Position numbers and translations under genes: made by a program
Virus record (IMG/VR): IMGVR_UViG_3300031857_000378
Span: 1 to 45,250 of that record
Source of the DNA: a virus
Direction: 5' to 3' (one strand)
DNA: 45,250 nt
Shown here: piece by piece, positions 35,253 through 42,873 of the stretch
How positions within the stretch are numbered: the stretch's first letter is position 1
How the letters are laid out: the number at the start of each line of letters is the position of its first letter
Notes under the pieces: model-generated
Database searches by the model: none
Told to the model about the DNA's origin: nothing
Seen by the model: the letters and a program-made list of their open reading frames with translations, nothing else

Positions 35253-36200
35253 TTATTTTTTATTAGGATCTCTGTCTTCAAAATGATAATCATGCCATGC
35301 ATAATTACTAGCTTTTTTAAATTCTTTAAGTTCCCAGTGTTCTCTACGTTTATTATCTTTACATAACCAATCAAAATATTTTGCATAACGTTGCATAGAA
35401 TATTCACTAGACGCTAATGTAGCTGCTGTATTAACTTCAAGTATAAATACTTTACCATCTTTATCAACCATTACATCAACACCTGCAAAATCTAATTCTA
35501 ATGCTTGTACAGCTTTAATAGCTTCCATACAAATATCAGTATCATATTCATCCCATTTAACATTTTCAAATGCTTCACCATTTTGAGCTCTGTTCCATGC
35601 AATATTACCATCAGCAGGTTTAGGTTTTTCTAAGTAATTTAAGATTCTACCATGTGCTACATGCAATCTATATTCCTTAATCTTATCTACAAATGCTGAA
35701 TAATACCAATCTATATGATTATTTTTATGTACCTCATATTGATTTAAATTGTTTAAAATAACAAAGTTTTTACCTTTTGAATGTTTTGAAGGTCTTGCAA
35801 TAATTGGAAAATCAGACTGTTGAATATCAGCAGCACTTTTAATTAATTTAGGTGTACTAACACCTTTAGCAATGAAAATCTCTCTAGACTTCTTCTTGTT
35901 ACAACCATTACTAATTGCTTCAGCTTTATTATAAACAATACTATTAGTTAAGTTAACTTGAATAGTATTACCCCAACGAACAACAATTTTATTTGTTAAA
36001 TCATTGTTTTGAATAGGTGTTTTAACAAAAGCATTGCTATTATGATTAGTATAAATTCTAAAGTATTCTACAATACCTTTCTTTTTAACTAATTTTCTTC
36101 TAACATGTAATTCTGAAGAATTCTCCATTTTAGAATACACACCTTTCATTGAAGGTCTACCATCTTTACCAACTAATATGGTTAATTTATTATTTATCAT
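35253..36200 (-). CDS. ATP-grasp ligase (RimK-like)
   Basis: ATP-grasp landmarks: FPIIARPSKHSKGKNF (131-146) holds the lysine/glycine-rich loop, EYRLHVAHG (176-184), DFAGVDVMVD (237-246) and VFILEVNTAATL (251-262) with the metal-binding E255 and N257. The enzyme makes an acyl-phosphate from a carboxylate and joins it to an amine, as in RimK glutamylation. At 315 aa it has a short N-terminal pre-domain. Its start overlaps the 368-aa gene by 4 nt. The substrate is unknown; see the island finding. Confidence 0.9.
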   Translation of the reverse strand: MINNKLTILVGKDGRPSMKGVYSKMENSSELHVRRKLVKKKGIVEYFRIYTNHNSNAFVKTPIQNNDLTNKIVVRWGNTIQVNLTNSIVYNKAEAISNGCNKKKSREIFIAKGVSTPKLIKSAADIQQSDFPIIARPSKHSKGKNFVILNNLNQYEVHKNNHIDWYYSAFVDKIKEYRLHVAHGRILNYLEKPKPADGNIAWNRAQNGEAFENVKWDEYDTDICMEAIKAVQALELDFAGVDVMVDKDGKVFILEVNTAATLASSEYSMQRYAKYFDWLCKDNKRREHWELKEFKKASNYAWHDYHFEDRDPNKK

Positions 36201-37303
36201 TTTACAAATTTTACGTTTTTAAGTTTACAAATTACTGTTTTATTATCTAATTCAATTTTAATTTTAGTATTTTTATCCCATGAAACTTCCCTAATATTAA
36301 ATTTAGAACCTGATAAAGGTTGATGATTATTCCATAAATCAACTATTATACCTCTATCATTCTTTTTAATAGGTAAGTTTTTATCTCTAATAACTCTTAC
36401 AGTTTTTCCTAAAATATCTTTCTTCCTAATATTACTAATTTTAATTTTAGAAGGTATAGTAAAACCTTTTGGTTCATTAAAAATAAACTCTAAATCTTCA
36501 ATTACAAACTTTAATGATTTTACACCATTGTCTAATTCTACTACATCTAATGTAGTATTTGTTTTTTTAGACTCATATTTTGGTAAAATATTATTGATTT
36601 TAAATAAAGAATTAGATTCAAACATTTCTTTTTTAGAAGGTTTATATCCAAATATATCCGCAGATTTTTGATAATCTTTAATTTTAACTTTACAAAAATG
36701 TTTTATACAATCATCTTTAGATAATTCACCTAACCATGCATAAACTTTTATCTTTTTAAAAACATTATTATCTAAACATAATGCATAATTATCGTAAAAT
36801 TTAAAACCTACTTTTGTTTCTAAAGTTAATTCTTTATCTGATAAAACTTTAAATTTATAAGGTCTATATTTAAATTCTGGTATTTTTATTAATACATCAT
36901 CTTTCATATTTTTTAAATTTTCATTTACATTAAATATATCATTATTTTGAATACATATACTAAATACATCGTGTTTAAAATCAGATTCATCATCTATATC
37001 TAGATAATATTCATTAAAAAATTCTGGTATAAAAGCAAGAGGTTCTTCATGCCCCAGTTCATTCATAACTAAATAATAAAAATATACTACTCCATCATTT
37101 GTAAGAGAAATTCTATCTTTAATGATGAAAGTTTGATTTTTATAATCAGTTATCCTAATATTATTATTATGATAATGATCTTTAAATATTCTCATATACC
37201 ATTCCCAATCATCATAGGGTGTTGATATATCATTATAATATTTTAATATTGGTAAAAAACCAGTATTAAAATTTACTACATCACCTTTTTCAAATAATTT
37301 CAT
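36197..37303 (-). CDS. Hypothetical protein, 368 aa, with KOW/SH3-like segment
   Basis: Mostly beta-rich and unrecognised. The C-terminal GKTVRVIRDKNLPIKKNDRG followed by IIVDLWNN resembles KOW/SH3-like barrels that bind RNA or protein. It lies between the ATP-grasp gene (4-nt overlap) and DNA polymerase (1-nt gap). Codon composition is like its neighbours. Function unknown. Confidence 0.7.
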   Translation of the reverse strand: MKLFEKGDVVNFNTGFLPILKYYNDISTPYDDWEWYMRIFKDHYHNNNIRITDYKNQTFIIKDRISLTNDGVVYFYYLVMNELGHEEPLAFIPEFFNEYYLDIDDESDFKHDVFSICIQNNDIFNVNENLKNMKDDVLIKIPEFKYRPYKFKVLSDKELTLETKVGFKFYDNYALCLDNNVFKKIKVYAWLGELSKDDCIKHFCKVKIKDYQKSADIFGYKPSKKEMFESNSLFKINNILPKYESKKTNTTLDVVELDNGVKSLKFVIEDLEFIFNEPKGFTIPSKIKISNIRKKDILGKTVRVIRDKNLPIKKNDRGIIVDLWNNHQPLSGSKFNIREVSWDKNTKIKIELDNKTVICKLKNVKFVK

Positions 37304-37304
37304 T

Positions 37305-39179
37305 TTAAAATAATTTTAATTGTTTATCTAATATATTATCTAATTCTTTATAACATTCCTTGATATAAAATGAATAGTTAATATTATAATTTTCTAATTC
37401 TTGTTTTTCAAAAGTATTAAATATAGTTACTAAATAACCTTTATTAATAACCTCTGTTGTTCCTTTTTGATAATTCTTAATAAAAGAACTACCTTTATTA
37501 GATACATAGTACCTAACATTTTTCTGTTGTTTTTCTACAACAATTTTATTACCAACTATAGTACTTATTGTACCATAATCTCCACCTTTAAACTTCTGTC
37601 TACCACAAAAATCATATATATTAGTATGATTCTTAATAGTTTCTTCAACAGGTATATCTTTTACAAAGTATTCACTTAATGCAATAGGTATAATTTTAAA
37701 TGAATTATCTTTATGATAATCCTTATCAATTTCAAATGCACCTTTATACTTAACCTTACCTTTAGTAGTAACAGCTAAATAATTATTTACATCTCTAATT
37801 ACCATTTTACTATACTCAACATATTCTAATGTAAGTTTAGTATAAACTTCCCATTCTTTACATATAGTATAATATAAATCCAAATCAGTCTTTCTAATCT
37901 TAACAGTAATACCATCAGTATTAACTTGTAACATGGTTAAATCAATACTAGTGTTAAGTTTCTCACATAACATACTAAGCATTAACTGACCATTTAAAGT
38001 AGTTTTAAGTGTATATATAGGGTCAAATAAGAAGCTGTGCTTATCATTTGATTTACCATATACACTATTAGCACTAAGTTTAAATCCATCAGCCATAACC
38101 ATATCACCTGCTTTTTTAGCTGCTAACCTAGGTTTTACAATACCATTTTCATAAATATCACAAAATTCTTCTCCTAAATGTTCTGGATATAATTTATTAA
38201 CAATAGCTATACTTGGGTATAGACTAGCTACATCAGCATCTATGATTATATACTCATCATCAGATTCATATACACCAGCTTTAATACAACCATGTATACC
38301 ACCTGTACCATAATCATATTTAAAACCTTTAAATACTACAGATTCAGCAATAGCTCCTTTTGTTTCAACAATTACTTTATTCTTGAATTTATATAATAAT
38401 TCATTAAATTCAGGTTCTGTAAAGTTTATATAATCAAAAATACACTCTCCTAGATTCATTTCTAGACGTTCTGAGCGTAGTTTCTTAGTTTCCCATATAT
38501 CTTTACCAGTTGCTTCACAATATAGCTTTAAAACCAATTCTTCACCAATCTTACTATCAGGATAATTAATACAAGGTAGGTTATATTTTGCATATAATCC
38601 TTTCCTTAAGTTAATCTTATCAATACTCCTTTTATAAAACTCATAAGTAGCTTCAACATCATTTAGATTATAAGGTAATATAACATTATAGACTTCATCT
38701 AAAGTTATATCATCTCTTTTATAATCAATCGGCATATCCATTACATTAGGAAATCCCATAGCTATTTCTAAAGACTTTAAACTAGTCATTCTAGCTTTGT
38801 TGTTAAAATGCCATAATTTGAATAAATCTAACTGTGGTACAATAACATCTTTAAGTTTAATAGCTATAATTTGATTAAATGCTTCTTTAGATTGTTCATT
38901 AATTAATCTTTGAGCTTCTAAGAATATCTGTTCTATAGCAAATTCAGATGATTTTAAATCTAATTCATGTTTGTAAATGTAATGTAATATAGGGTAATCA
39001 AAGTTAACATTATTAAAACCTATCATACCTTTTAAAGATTTAAAATGAGCTACCATTGCTGATAACTCATTTTTATCTTTATGTAGTATAAATGGTGATA
39101 CTTTTTGAGTATTTACATCTTTACCTGTGTAAGTGAAGGCTGATTTAGTGATTTCTAAGTCGTAAACCTCTACACTCAT
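37305..39179 (-). CDS. Family B DNA polymerase with 3'-5' exonuclease
   Basis: Replicative polymerase, 624 aa. Exonuclease: VYDLEI (D7, E9), GFNNVNFDYPIL (54-65) and YNLNDVEATY (170-179). Between domains is a GTGGIHG (291-297) element like the YxGG motif. Polymerase motif A DADVASLYPS (314-323), motif B KLSANSVYG (367-375), motif C VNTDGITVK (419-427). In motif C the first Asp of the usual DTD is Asn. The compact size matches crAss-like PolB. No terminal protein gene is obvious next to it, so protein priming is not supported. It overlaps the downstream-lying upstream gene (250 aa) by 4 nt. Confidence 0.95.
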   Translation of the reverse strand: MSVEVYDLEITKSAFTYTGKDVNTQKVSPFILHKDKNELSAMVAHFKSLKGMIGFNNVNFDYPILHYIYKHELDLKSSEFAIEQIFLEAQRLINEQSKEAFNQIIAIKLKDVIVPQLDLFKLWHFNNKARMTSLKSLEIAMGFPNVMDMPIDYKRDDITLDEVYNVILPYNLNDVEATYEFYKRSIDKINLRKGLYAKYNLPCINYPDSKIGEELVLKLYCEATGKDIWETKKLRSERLEMNLGECIFDYINFTEPEFNELLYKFKNKVIVETKGAIAESVVFKGFKYDYGTGGIHGCIKAGVYESDDEYIIIDADVASLYPSIAIVNKLYPEHLGEEFCDIYENGIVKPRLAAKKAGDMVMADGFKLSANSVYGKSNDKHSFLFDPIYTLKTTLNGQLMLSMLCEKLNTSIDLTMLQVNTDGITVKIRKTDLDLYYTICKEWEVYTKLTLEYVEYSKMVIRDVNNYLAVTTKGKVKYKGAFEIDKDYHKDNSFKIIPIALSEYFVKDIPVEETIKNHTNIYDFCGRQKFKGGDYGTISTIVGNKIVVEKQQKNVRYYVSNKGSSFIKNYQKGTTEVINKGYLVTIFNTFEKQELENYNINYSFYIKECYKELDNILDKQLKLF

Positions 39180-39889
39180 TTATTTAATTGTTTTAATTTA
39201 TCAATGAAGCTATTAGGTATTATATAATAGTCTTTAGCAACTTTTAATATATCATTTAAACTATAATTAGGTTTATTCATTAATATATATTCTTCAGCTG
39301 CTTCTTTAGTTGAAAACCACATTCTACCATTTTTAAGATTACTTTTTTGATCATAATTTATATTATCTCTAGTTTTACAAGTTAATATATTCCATACAGA
39401 TGATTTTAAATAAAAATCAGGAGTTATTAATTCATAATAATTATCCCCAACAAATATATCTACCCCATCTTCTGTAGTAAATAATGGTTGTTTAGCTTTT
39501 TTAAGATATACTATATTACAACTATATGAACATTTAGCCGTTCCCGTCATACAATAACCTTCTTTAGTTATAAATATACTAGTAATAATACCAAATTCAC
39601 AATTATCACCAATAGTAAATATTTCACCATCTGATAATCTTTTAACTGAGTGAATTTTATTAAGTCTATCTTTTAATAAAGCTTCAATATATTCATTACT
39701 ATTACCTTTCATATCACTTAGTCTACTATCATGAATAGTTAAACTCAATATTTCATAATCCTTTTCAATTACTTCTTCCCAAAATTCAGTTTGTTTATGA
39801 TAATCTCCTTTATAATTATCATACGTTTCCCAAATATGTCCTAATTTAGGACTACCTGGATATTCTTTAATTAGTTTGTATTTCTTCAT
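39176..39889 (-). CDS. Conserved-type phage protein, 237 aa, unknown function
   Basis: Begins MKKYKLIKEYPGSPKLG and contains VIEKDYEILSL, HSVKRLSDGEIFTIGD and WFSTKEAAEEYI. This set of short motifs recurs in phage proteins of unknown function and may form small beta domains. I use the ATG at 39889 because the ATG at 39928 adds 13 residues overlapping the previous gene and lacks the typical opening. It overlaps the polymerase start by 4 nt. Two CxxxC-like cysteine groups (TAKCSYSC) could bind metal. Confidence 0.7.
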   Translation of the reverse strand: MKKYKLIKEYPGSPKLGHIWETYDNYKGDYHKQTEFWEEVIEKDYEILSLTIHDSRLSDMKGNSNEYIEALLKDRLNKIHSVKRLSDGEIFTIGDNCEFGIITSIFITKEGYCMTGTAKCSYSCNIVYLKKAKQPLFTTEDGVDIFVGDNYYELITPDFYLKSSVWNILTCKTRDNINYDQKSNLKNGRMWFSTKEAAEEYILMNKPNYSLNDILKVAKDYYIIPNSFIDKLKQLNK

Positions 39890-40160
39890 CTTCTGAATTA
39901 TTAGCTTGTTTAACTTCTTCAACAGCATCTACAATAGCTTCATTAAGCTTTGCTTCTTTCTCCTGTTGTAATTTATCAGATATTACTTCAAAACATGCAG
40001 TTCTATAACTACCTCCTAAAATAGGATATAATTCCTTTAGTTCATCTAAAGAAAGTTTTGAGTATTCATCTACTTTATTATAGAATGCATTGTTAATTCT
40101 TGCAATATCATTTTTAGTGTATCTAGCTTTTACACCTACACTTTTCTTAGTTCTTTTCAT
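39867..40160 (-). CDS. Small hypothetical protein, 97 aa
   Basis: Basic N-terminus (MKRTKKSVGVKARYTKND) and acidic C-terminus (NNSEDEEIQTN), with a helical middle containing LDELKELYPILGGSYRTACF. It may bind nucleic acid through its basic head. It lies 4 nt after the membrane protein gene and overlaps the 237-aa gene by 23 nt. No family recognised. Confidence 0.7.
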   Translation of the reverse strand: MKRTKKSVGVKARYTKNDIARINNAFYNKVDEYSKLSLDELKELYPILGGSYRTACFEVISDKLQQEKEAKLNEAIVDAVEEVKQANNSEDEEIQTN

Positions 40161-40164
40161 ATTT

Positions 40165-40461
40165 TTAAGATTTTTCCATTATTACTATTATATTACCTTT
40201 TGATGTACTTGTGTGTATATCTTCCCATGAACCACTGTTAAATTTACGTGATTCACTAATATCAATAGTTTGATTTAACATAAATTTAACATAATAACCA
40301 TAAGTTGACCATTTATTAATACTATTAATTATTTCTATATTGTTATTTGATGTAAAACATACTGTTTTAGGTGCTTGATTGGGTTTATCAAGTGATGATA
40401 ATGTTATAATAACCATTATTCCCCAAGCTATAAATGCTAATATCCCAATTTTATTTTTCAT
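40165..40461 (-). CDS. Small single-pass membrane protein, 98 aa
   Basis: Lys-rich start followed by one hydrophobic span at residues 5-22 (IGILAFIAWGIMVIITLS), then a hydrophilic ~75-aa domain with two beta-rich parts. Topology N-in, C-out is likely, either as a signal anchor or an uncleaved signal peptide. A hairpin with a U-rich tail lies upstream at 40497-40532. Function unknown. Confidence 0.7.
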   Translation of the reverse strand: MKNKIGILAFIAWGIMVIITLSSLDKPNQAPKTVCFTSNNNIEIINSINKWSTYGYYVKFMLNQTIDISESRKFNSGSWEDIHTSTSKGNIIVIMEKS

Positions 40462-40496
40462 AATTTTAATTTTATAATTATTTAATATACCACTGA

Positions 40497-40532
40497 TAAT
40501 AAAAAGTCTACAAACACTATTTAATAATGTTT
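40497..40532 (-). terminator. Possible weak intrinsic terminator
   Basis: In the minus-strand RNA AAACATTAT-TAA-ATAGTGTTT forms a 9-bp stem with one G-U, followed after four bases by CUUUUUAUU. The stem is AU-rich, so efficiency may be low. It lies just downstream of the 135-aa gene (stop at 40542). Confidence 0.4.
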
Positions 40533-40541
40533 ATAAGCTGT

Positions 40542-40949
40542 TTATATGTTTAATTGTTTTAATTCATTAATAATATCATCTGATTCTTGTTCACCTATAT
40601 ATTTTAACAATACTTTTTCAATATTTTCAATTGTTAATCCATTAGTTGATGTATTAGATGATTCTTGTTTAATTTCTACTTTAGGTTGTTTATGACCTGT
40701 CATTACAGCAAATTCTTCAAATGATAATGATACTATTGGTTTACCATCTGAAGTTTTTAGTGTTTTACAAACTCTATTATCACCATAACCTGTAGCATTT
40801 GATCCTAATAAATGAACTAAATGATACCTTTTACAATCATCATAACACCATCCATTATTATCATATAAATTACCATATGTTTTAACTAAATCAATTTCTT
40901 CATCAGTTATAGCTTTAGGTAGATAAAAGTTTATATCTAATTTTTTCAT
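40542..40949 (-). CDS. Hypothetical protein, 135 aa
   Basis: Unrecognised soluble protein. The N-terminal half has a WCYDDCKRYHLVHLLGSNATG stretch with two cysteines and two histidines; the C-terminus after a Ser/Thr/Asn linker (~95-105) is a separate helical piece (TIENIEKVLLKYIGE). It is the first protein gene downstream of the tmRNA. Its start lies in A/T-rich sequence without Shine-Dalgarno. Confidence 0.7.
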   Translation of the reverse strand: MKKLDINFYLPKAITDEEIDLVKTYGNLYDNNGWCYDDCKRYHLVHLLGSNATGYGDNRVCKTLKTSDGKPIVSLSFEEFAVMTGHKQPKVEIKQESSNTSTNGLTIENIEKVLLKYIGEQESDDIINELKQLNI

Positions 40950-40985
40950 GTTTTATAAAGTTTATATTTAATTGATTAATTTTAA

Positions 40986-41038
40986 AATTATTAGCCGTAT
41001 TACTTCATACTGTTACACATCAGATGCTACTAATAATT
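40986..41038 (-). repeat. Inverted repeat downstream of tmRNA
   Basis: AATTATTAG (40986-40994) and CTAATAATT (41030-41038) are perfect 9-bp inverted copies around 35 nt. It follows the tmRNA 3' end by ~15 nt and may mark 3' processing. Confidence 0.4.
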
Positions 41039-41053
41039 ACTTTTATTCGTTTG

Positions 41054-41444
41054 TGGAGGTGGGGGGAATCGAACCCCCGTCTTATTCCCACATATTTATA
41101 ACTTTCTACATGTTTAGCACTGTTTTTCTTCTGTTACAGAATAACTCTGGATGGTTATACCAGCAATCTACTAGTTTATTTAAGTTATATCTAAATAAAC
41201 AAAGCTTGTTTTCCTAAATTAGGCTGCTTCCAGCTCTAACTCTACTGCTTTAGGAGCAGGTGTGAATTGAATCACTTTTGCAGAAGTAGCTTTTACAACT
41301 GATAGGACATCTGCGATGCCTCCTACCTCGTTGGTTATTACACATTTGTCAGTTAAGACTTGAAAACATAGATTAAAGTGATAGTTAACATCTCACTACA
41401 TGCTTATTATAAATTGTAAGGTAATCAAGTGCCATATCACCCCC
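41054..41444 (-). ncRNA. ssrA: Transfer-messenger RNA (tmRNA)
   Basis: Both ends of a tmRNA are present on the minus strand. The 5' end reads GGGGGTGATATGGCACTTGA and its first 7 nt pair with CACCTCC at the 3' end. The 3' part has the tmRNA signature AAACATGTAGAAAG and a T-arm GGGGG-TTCGATT-CCCCC, then discriminator A; CCA is not encoded. A tag reading frame ends at TAA (41219-41221). After it lie pseudoknot-type stems, such as the perfect 9-bp GTTTATTTA/TAAATAAAC. Length ~391 nt is normal. tmRNA rescues stalled ribosomes and tags the unfinished protein. Phage-encoded copies are uncommon. A structured ~90-nt leader (41445-41531) precedes it. Confidence 0.92.
41219..41281 (-). other. tmRNA tag reading frame
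   Basis: Read from GCA at 41281 the tag is AKVIQFTPAPKAVELELEAA, then TAA. The exact resume codon is uncertain, because the frame stays open for ~57 codons upstream; GCT at 41290 is another candidate. The end is LELEAA rather than the common ALAA. Confidence 0.6.
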
Positions 41445-41531
41445 TTAAGCTCAGATTTATTATATCCGTAAACATTTAGTACTGAGCAAACTATTCAGGT
41501 GCTTTCGCATGGGTCTTCTTTCTGAAGATTT

Positions 41532-41654
41532 TTAATTTATTTCAACATGTATTACACCATCTAATTTAGTGATTTTAAATCCATCACATTCTTCAACATT
41601 AGATGTTACTACATTTCTAGTTCTTTTTGGTTTATGTTTATCCTTATTTTTCAT
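41532..41654 (-). CDS. Small basic protein, 40 aa
   Basis: Begins MKNKDKHKPKRTRNVVTSNV and ends in KITKLDGVIHVEIN. The basic head suggests nucleic-acid contact; the rest is short beta. ATG lies 2 nt after the stop of the 67-aa gene, with the common ATAAAC before the ATG. It lies just upstream of the tmRNA leader. Confidence 0.65.
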   Translation of the reverse strand: MKNKDKHKPKRTRNVVTSNVEECDGFKITKLDGVIHVEIN

Positions 41655-41656
41655 GT

Positions 41657-41860
41657 TTATAAATGTTTAATTTGTTTAACTTGTAACTCTTTTTCAGACA
41701 TGAATTTTACTGTAGGAATCTCATATTCTGCATTTAAAGCCTTTAATTTATCAAGATACTCTTTACCTTGATATTTAATTAATGAAGCTGTAAGTGCAAT
41801 TTCTTGCTTAAATTCAGCTTCATCAATGTTATGATCTATGTTAGTTTGTACTTGTGTCAT
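41657..41860 (-). CDS. Small helical protein, 67 aa
   Basis: Helical throughout with heptad-like spacing (DEAEFKQEIALTASLIKYQ, EYLDKLKALNAEYEI), so a coiled coil is likely. Ends in KELQVKQIKHL. Lies 11 nt after the lipoprotein stop. No family recognised. Confidence 0.7.
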   Translation of the reverse strand: MTQVQTNIDHNIDEAEFKQEIALTASLIKYQGKEYLDKLKALNAEYEIPTVKFMSEKELQVKQIKHL

Positions 41861-41871
41861 AAATTTAAATT

Positions 41872-42339
41872 TTAAGGTAATGTATTAAAATGAATAGTAC
41901 CATTATCACCTTCATTAAAAGTATATTCTTTTATATAATTCCTATAACTAACATTATTAGGTATTGTAGGACAATTTACACCATAACATCTAAATCTTGT
42001 AATATTCATATGAATATATACTTTCATAGGTTTATTAACATTAAGAGTAGTGTAATTAATTTTATTTGAAGTTAATGTAATACCATTAGTAAAAGCACCT
42101 ACCCAACCTGTCTGATGATTAAAAAACCAATTGGGTGTAAGTACAGGAACAGTATCTAATGTAAATGATATATTACCCTGAGTATATGTAGTAGTACTAT
42201 CTTGATAATATGTTATACGAGCAGTAAATGACTTACTAGTTTTAACTGGTATTGGTTCTTCAGGAGCAGGCTCAACTGATTGTTTTTTACAAGCAAAACT
42301 AATAGTTAAGATTGTAAGTAATAGGATTATTTTTTTCAT
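41872..42339 (-). CDS. Predicted lipoprotein, 155 aa
   Basis: N-terminal signal MKKIILLLTILTISFAC ends in a Bacteroidota-style lipobox with Cys17, followed by KKQSVEPAPEEP, a charged and proline-rich linker. The mature domain is beta-rich with many Thr/Asn/Tyr (KSFTARITYYQ, NISFTLDTVPV, MKVYIHMNITRF) and two cysteines that could bond. It would sit on the inner or outer membrane. Phage lipoproteins often block further infection at the receptor, but nothing here proves that. It has its own long 5' leader region of ~400 nt. Confidence 0.75.
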   Translation of the reverse strand: MKKIILLLTILTISFACKKQSVEPAPEEPIPVKTSKSFTARITYYQDSTTTYTQGNISFTLDTVPVLTPNWFFNHQTGWVGAFTNGITLTSNKINYTTLNVNKPMKVYIHMNITRFRCYGVNCPTIPNNVSYRNYIKEYTFNEGDNGTIHFNTLP

Positions 42340-42378
42340 TGTTTTAAGTTTAAATTATTAATAAATTGTACTATAAGT

Positions 42379-42410
42379 AGGATTATACACTAACCACAAT
42401 GTATAATCCT
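42379..42410 (-). repeat. Perfect 10-bp hairpin
   Basis: AGGATTATAC, loop of 12 nt, GTATAATCCT. It lies ~40 nt upstream of the lipoprotein start, where it could affect translation or act as a regulatory element. Confidence 0.6.
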
Positions 42411-42466
42411 CTTACAGCTTAACCAATCACCAAAGTATACTATATGTGGTATACAAGCACAATGGG

Positions 42467-42588
42467 TTCTATAAATCTAAATATTCATATATTAGTTGCT
42501 GTATCACTACAGTACCCTAATTAAAAACAAAACAAATATGATGCAAGATTAAAACGTATTTTAATATATCATATATAGATTTATAGAA
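42467..42588 (-). repeat. 13-bp perfect inverted repeat, 96 nt apart
   Basis: TTCTATAAATCTA (42467-42479) and TAGATTTATAGAA (42576-42588). The inner part includes ATATTCATATAT and ATATATCATATA runs, which extend the pairing imperfectly. Confidence 0.6.
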
Positions 42589-42739
42589 TGGGGTAAACTA
42601 TTAACAATTGTTGAGTATGTTTATTCATAAATTGTATGGTATTCTGACCGATATTACATGAGTTATAAATAACAATGCTTTTACGGGATGATTAACCGAA
42701 TTTATAAATAGTACCTTGCAATTAATGTTAATAGTTTAG

Positions 42740-42828
42740 TGGTACATATTGGGTTCGAACCAATGTCCTTACGAGTTCAGGATTAAATTATCCTTATTCA
42801 TACGCTCTTCCAACTGAGCTAATGTACC
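42740..42828 (-). tRNA. tRNA with a 16-nt hairpin insertion in the anticodon loop (anticodon uncertain)
   Basis: Minus strand: acceptor GGTACAT/ATGTACC (7 bp), D-arm GCTC-AGTTGGAA-GAGC, anticodon stem TATGA/TCGTA (5 bp, one G-U), variable loop AGGAC, T-arm ATTGG-TTCGAAC-CCAAT, discriminator A. All arms are canonical. The anticodon loop, however, is 23 nt instead of 7; its 16 extra nt match exactly a 5-6-5 hairpin AGGAT-AATTTA-ATCCT. Depending on where the extra sequence begins, the anticodon could be AGA, UGA or AAG among others. CCA is not encoded. It may be an intron-containing, inactive or non-decoding tRNA. Confidence 0.85.
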
Positions 42829-42833
42829 AACAA

Positions 42834-42857
42834 ACCCCGCTAATTTAATAGCAGGGT
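42834..42857 (-). terminator. Intrinsic terminator of the 158-aa gene
   Basis: Minus-strand RNA ACCCUGCUA-UUAAAU-UAGCGGGGU makes a 9-bp stem with one G-U, followed by UUGUUGG. On the plus strand the same spot has a C/A mismatch, so it favours minus-strand transcripts. It lies just after the 158-aa gene and 6 nt before the tRNA. Confidence 0.7.
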
Positions 42858-42873
42858 CTATGTTAAACTATTA

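Larger units (their letters stand above)
42340..42739 (-). other. Long noncoding leader region with inverted repeats
   Basis: About 400 nt between the tRNA and the lipoprotein gene, with no convincing ORF. It has a 10-bp hairpin AGGATTATAC/GTATAATCCT (42379-42388 with 42401-42410), a palindromic GTATAC-TATATGTG-GTATAC near 42436, and a 13-bp inverted repeat (42467-42479 with 42576-42588). These may fold into a leader RNA or flank a promoter. Confidence 0.55.

Noticed and set aside
41445-41531. Possible riboswitch or small ORF (16 codons) in the tmRNA leader
   Set aside because: It has a TGC-GAAA-GCA tetraloop hairpin and CTTC/GAAG stem, but no known riboswitch core; most simply it is the leader removed from the tmRNA precursor.
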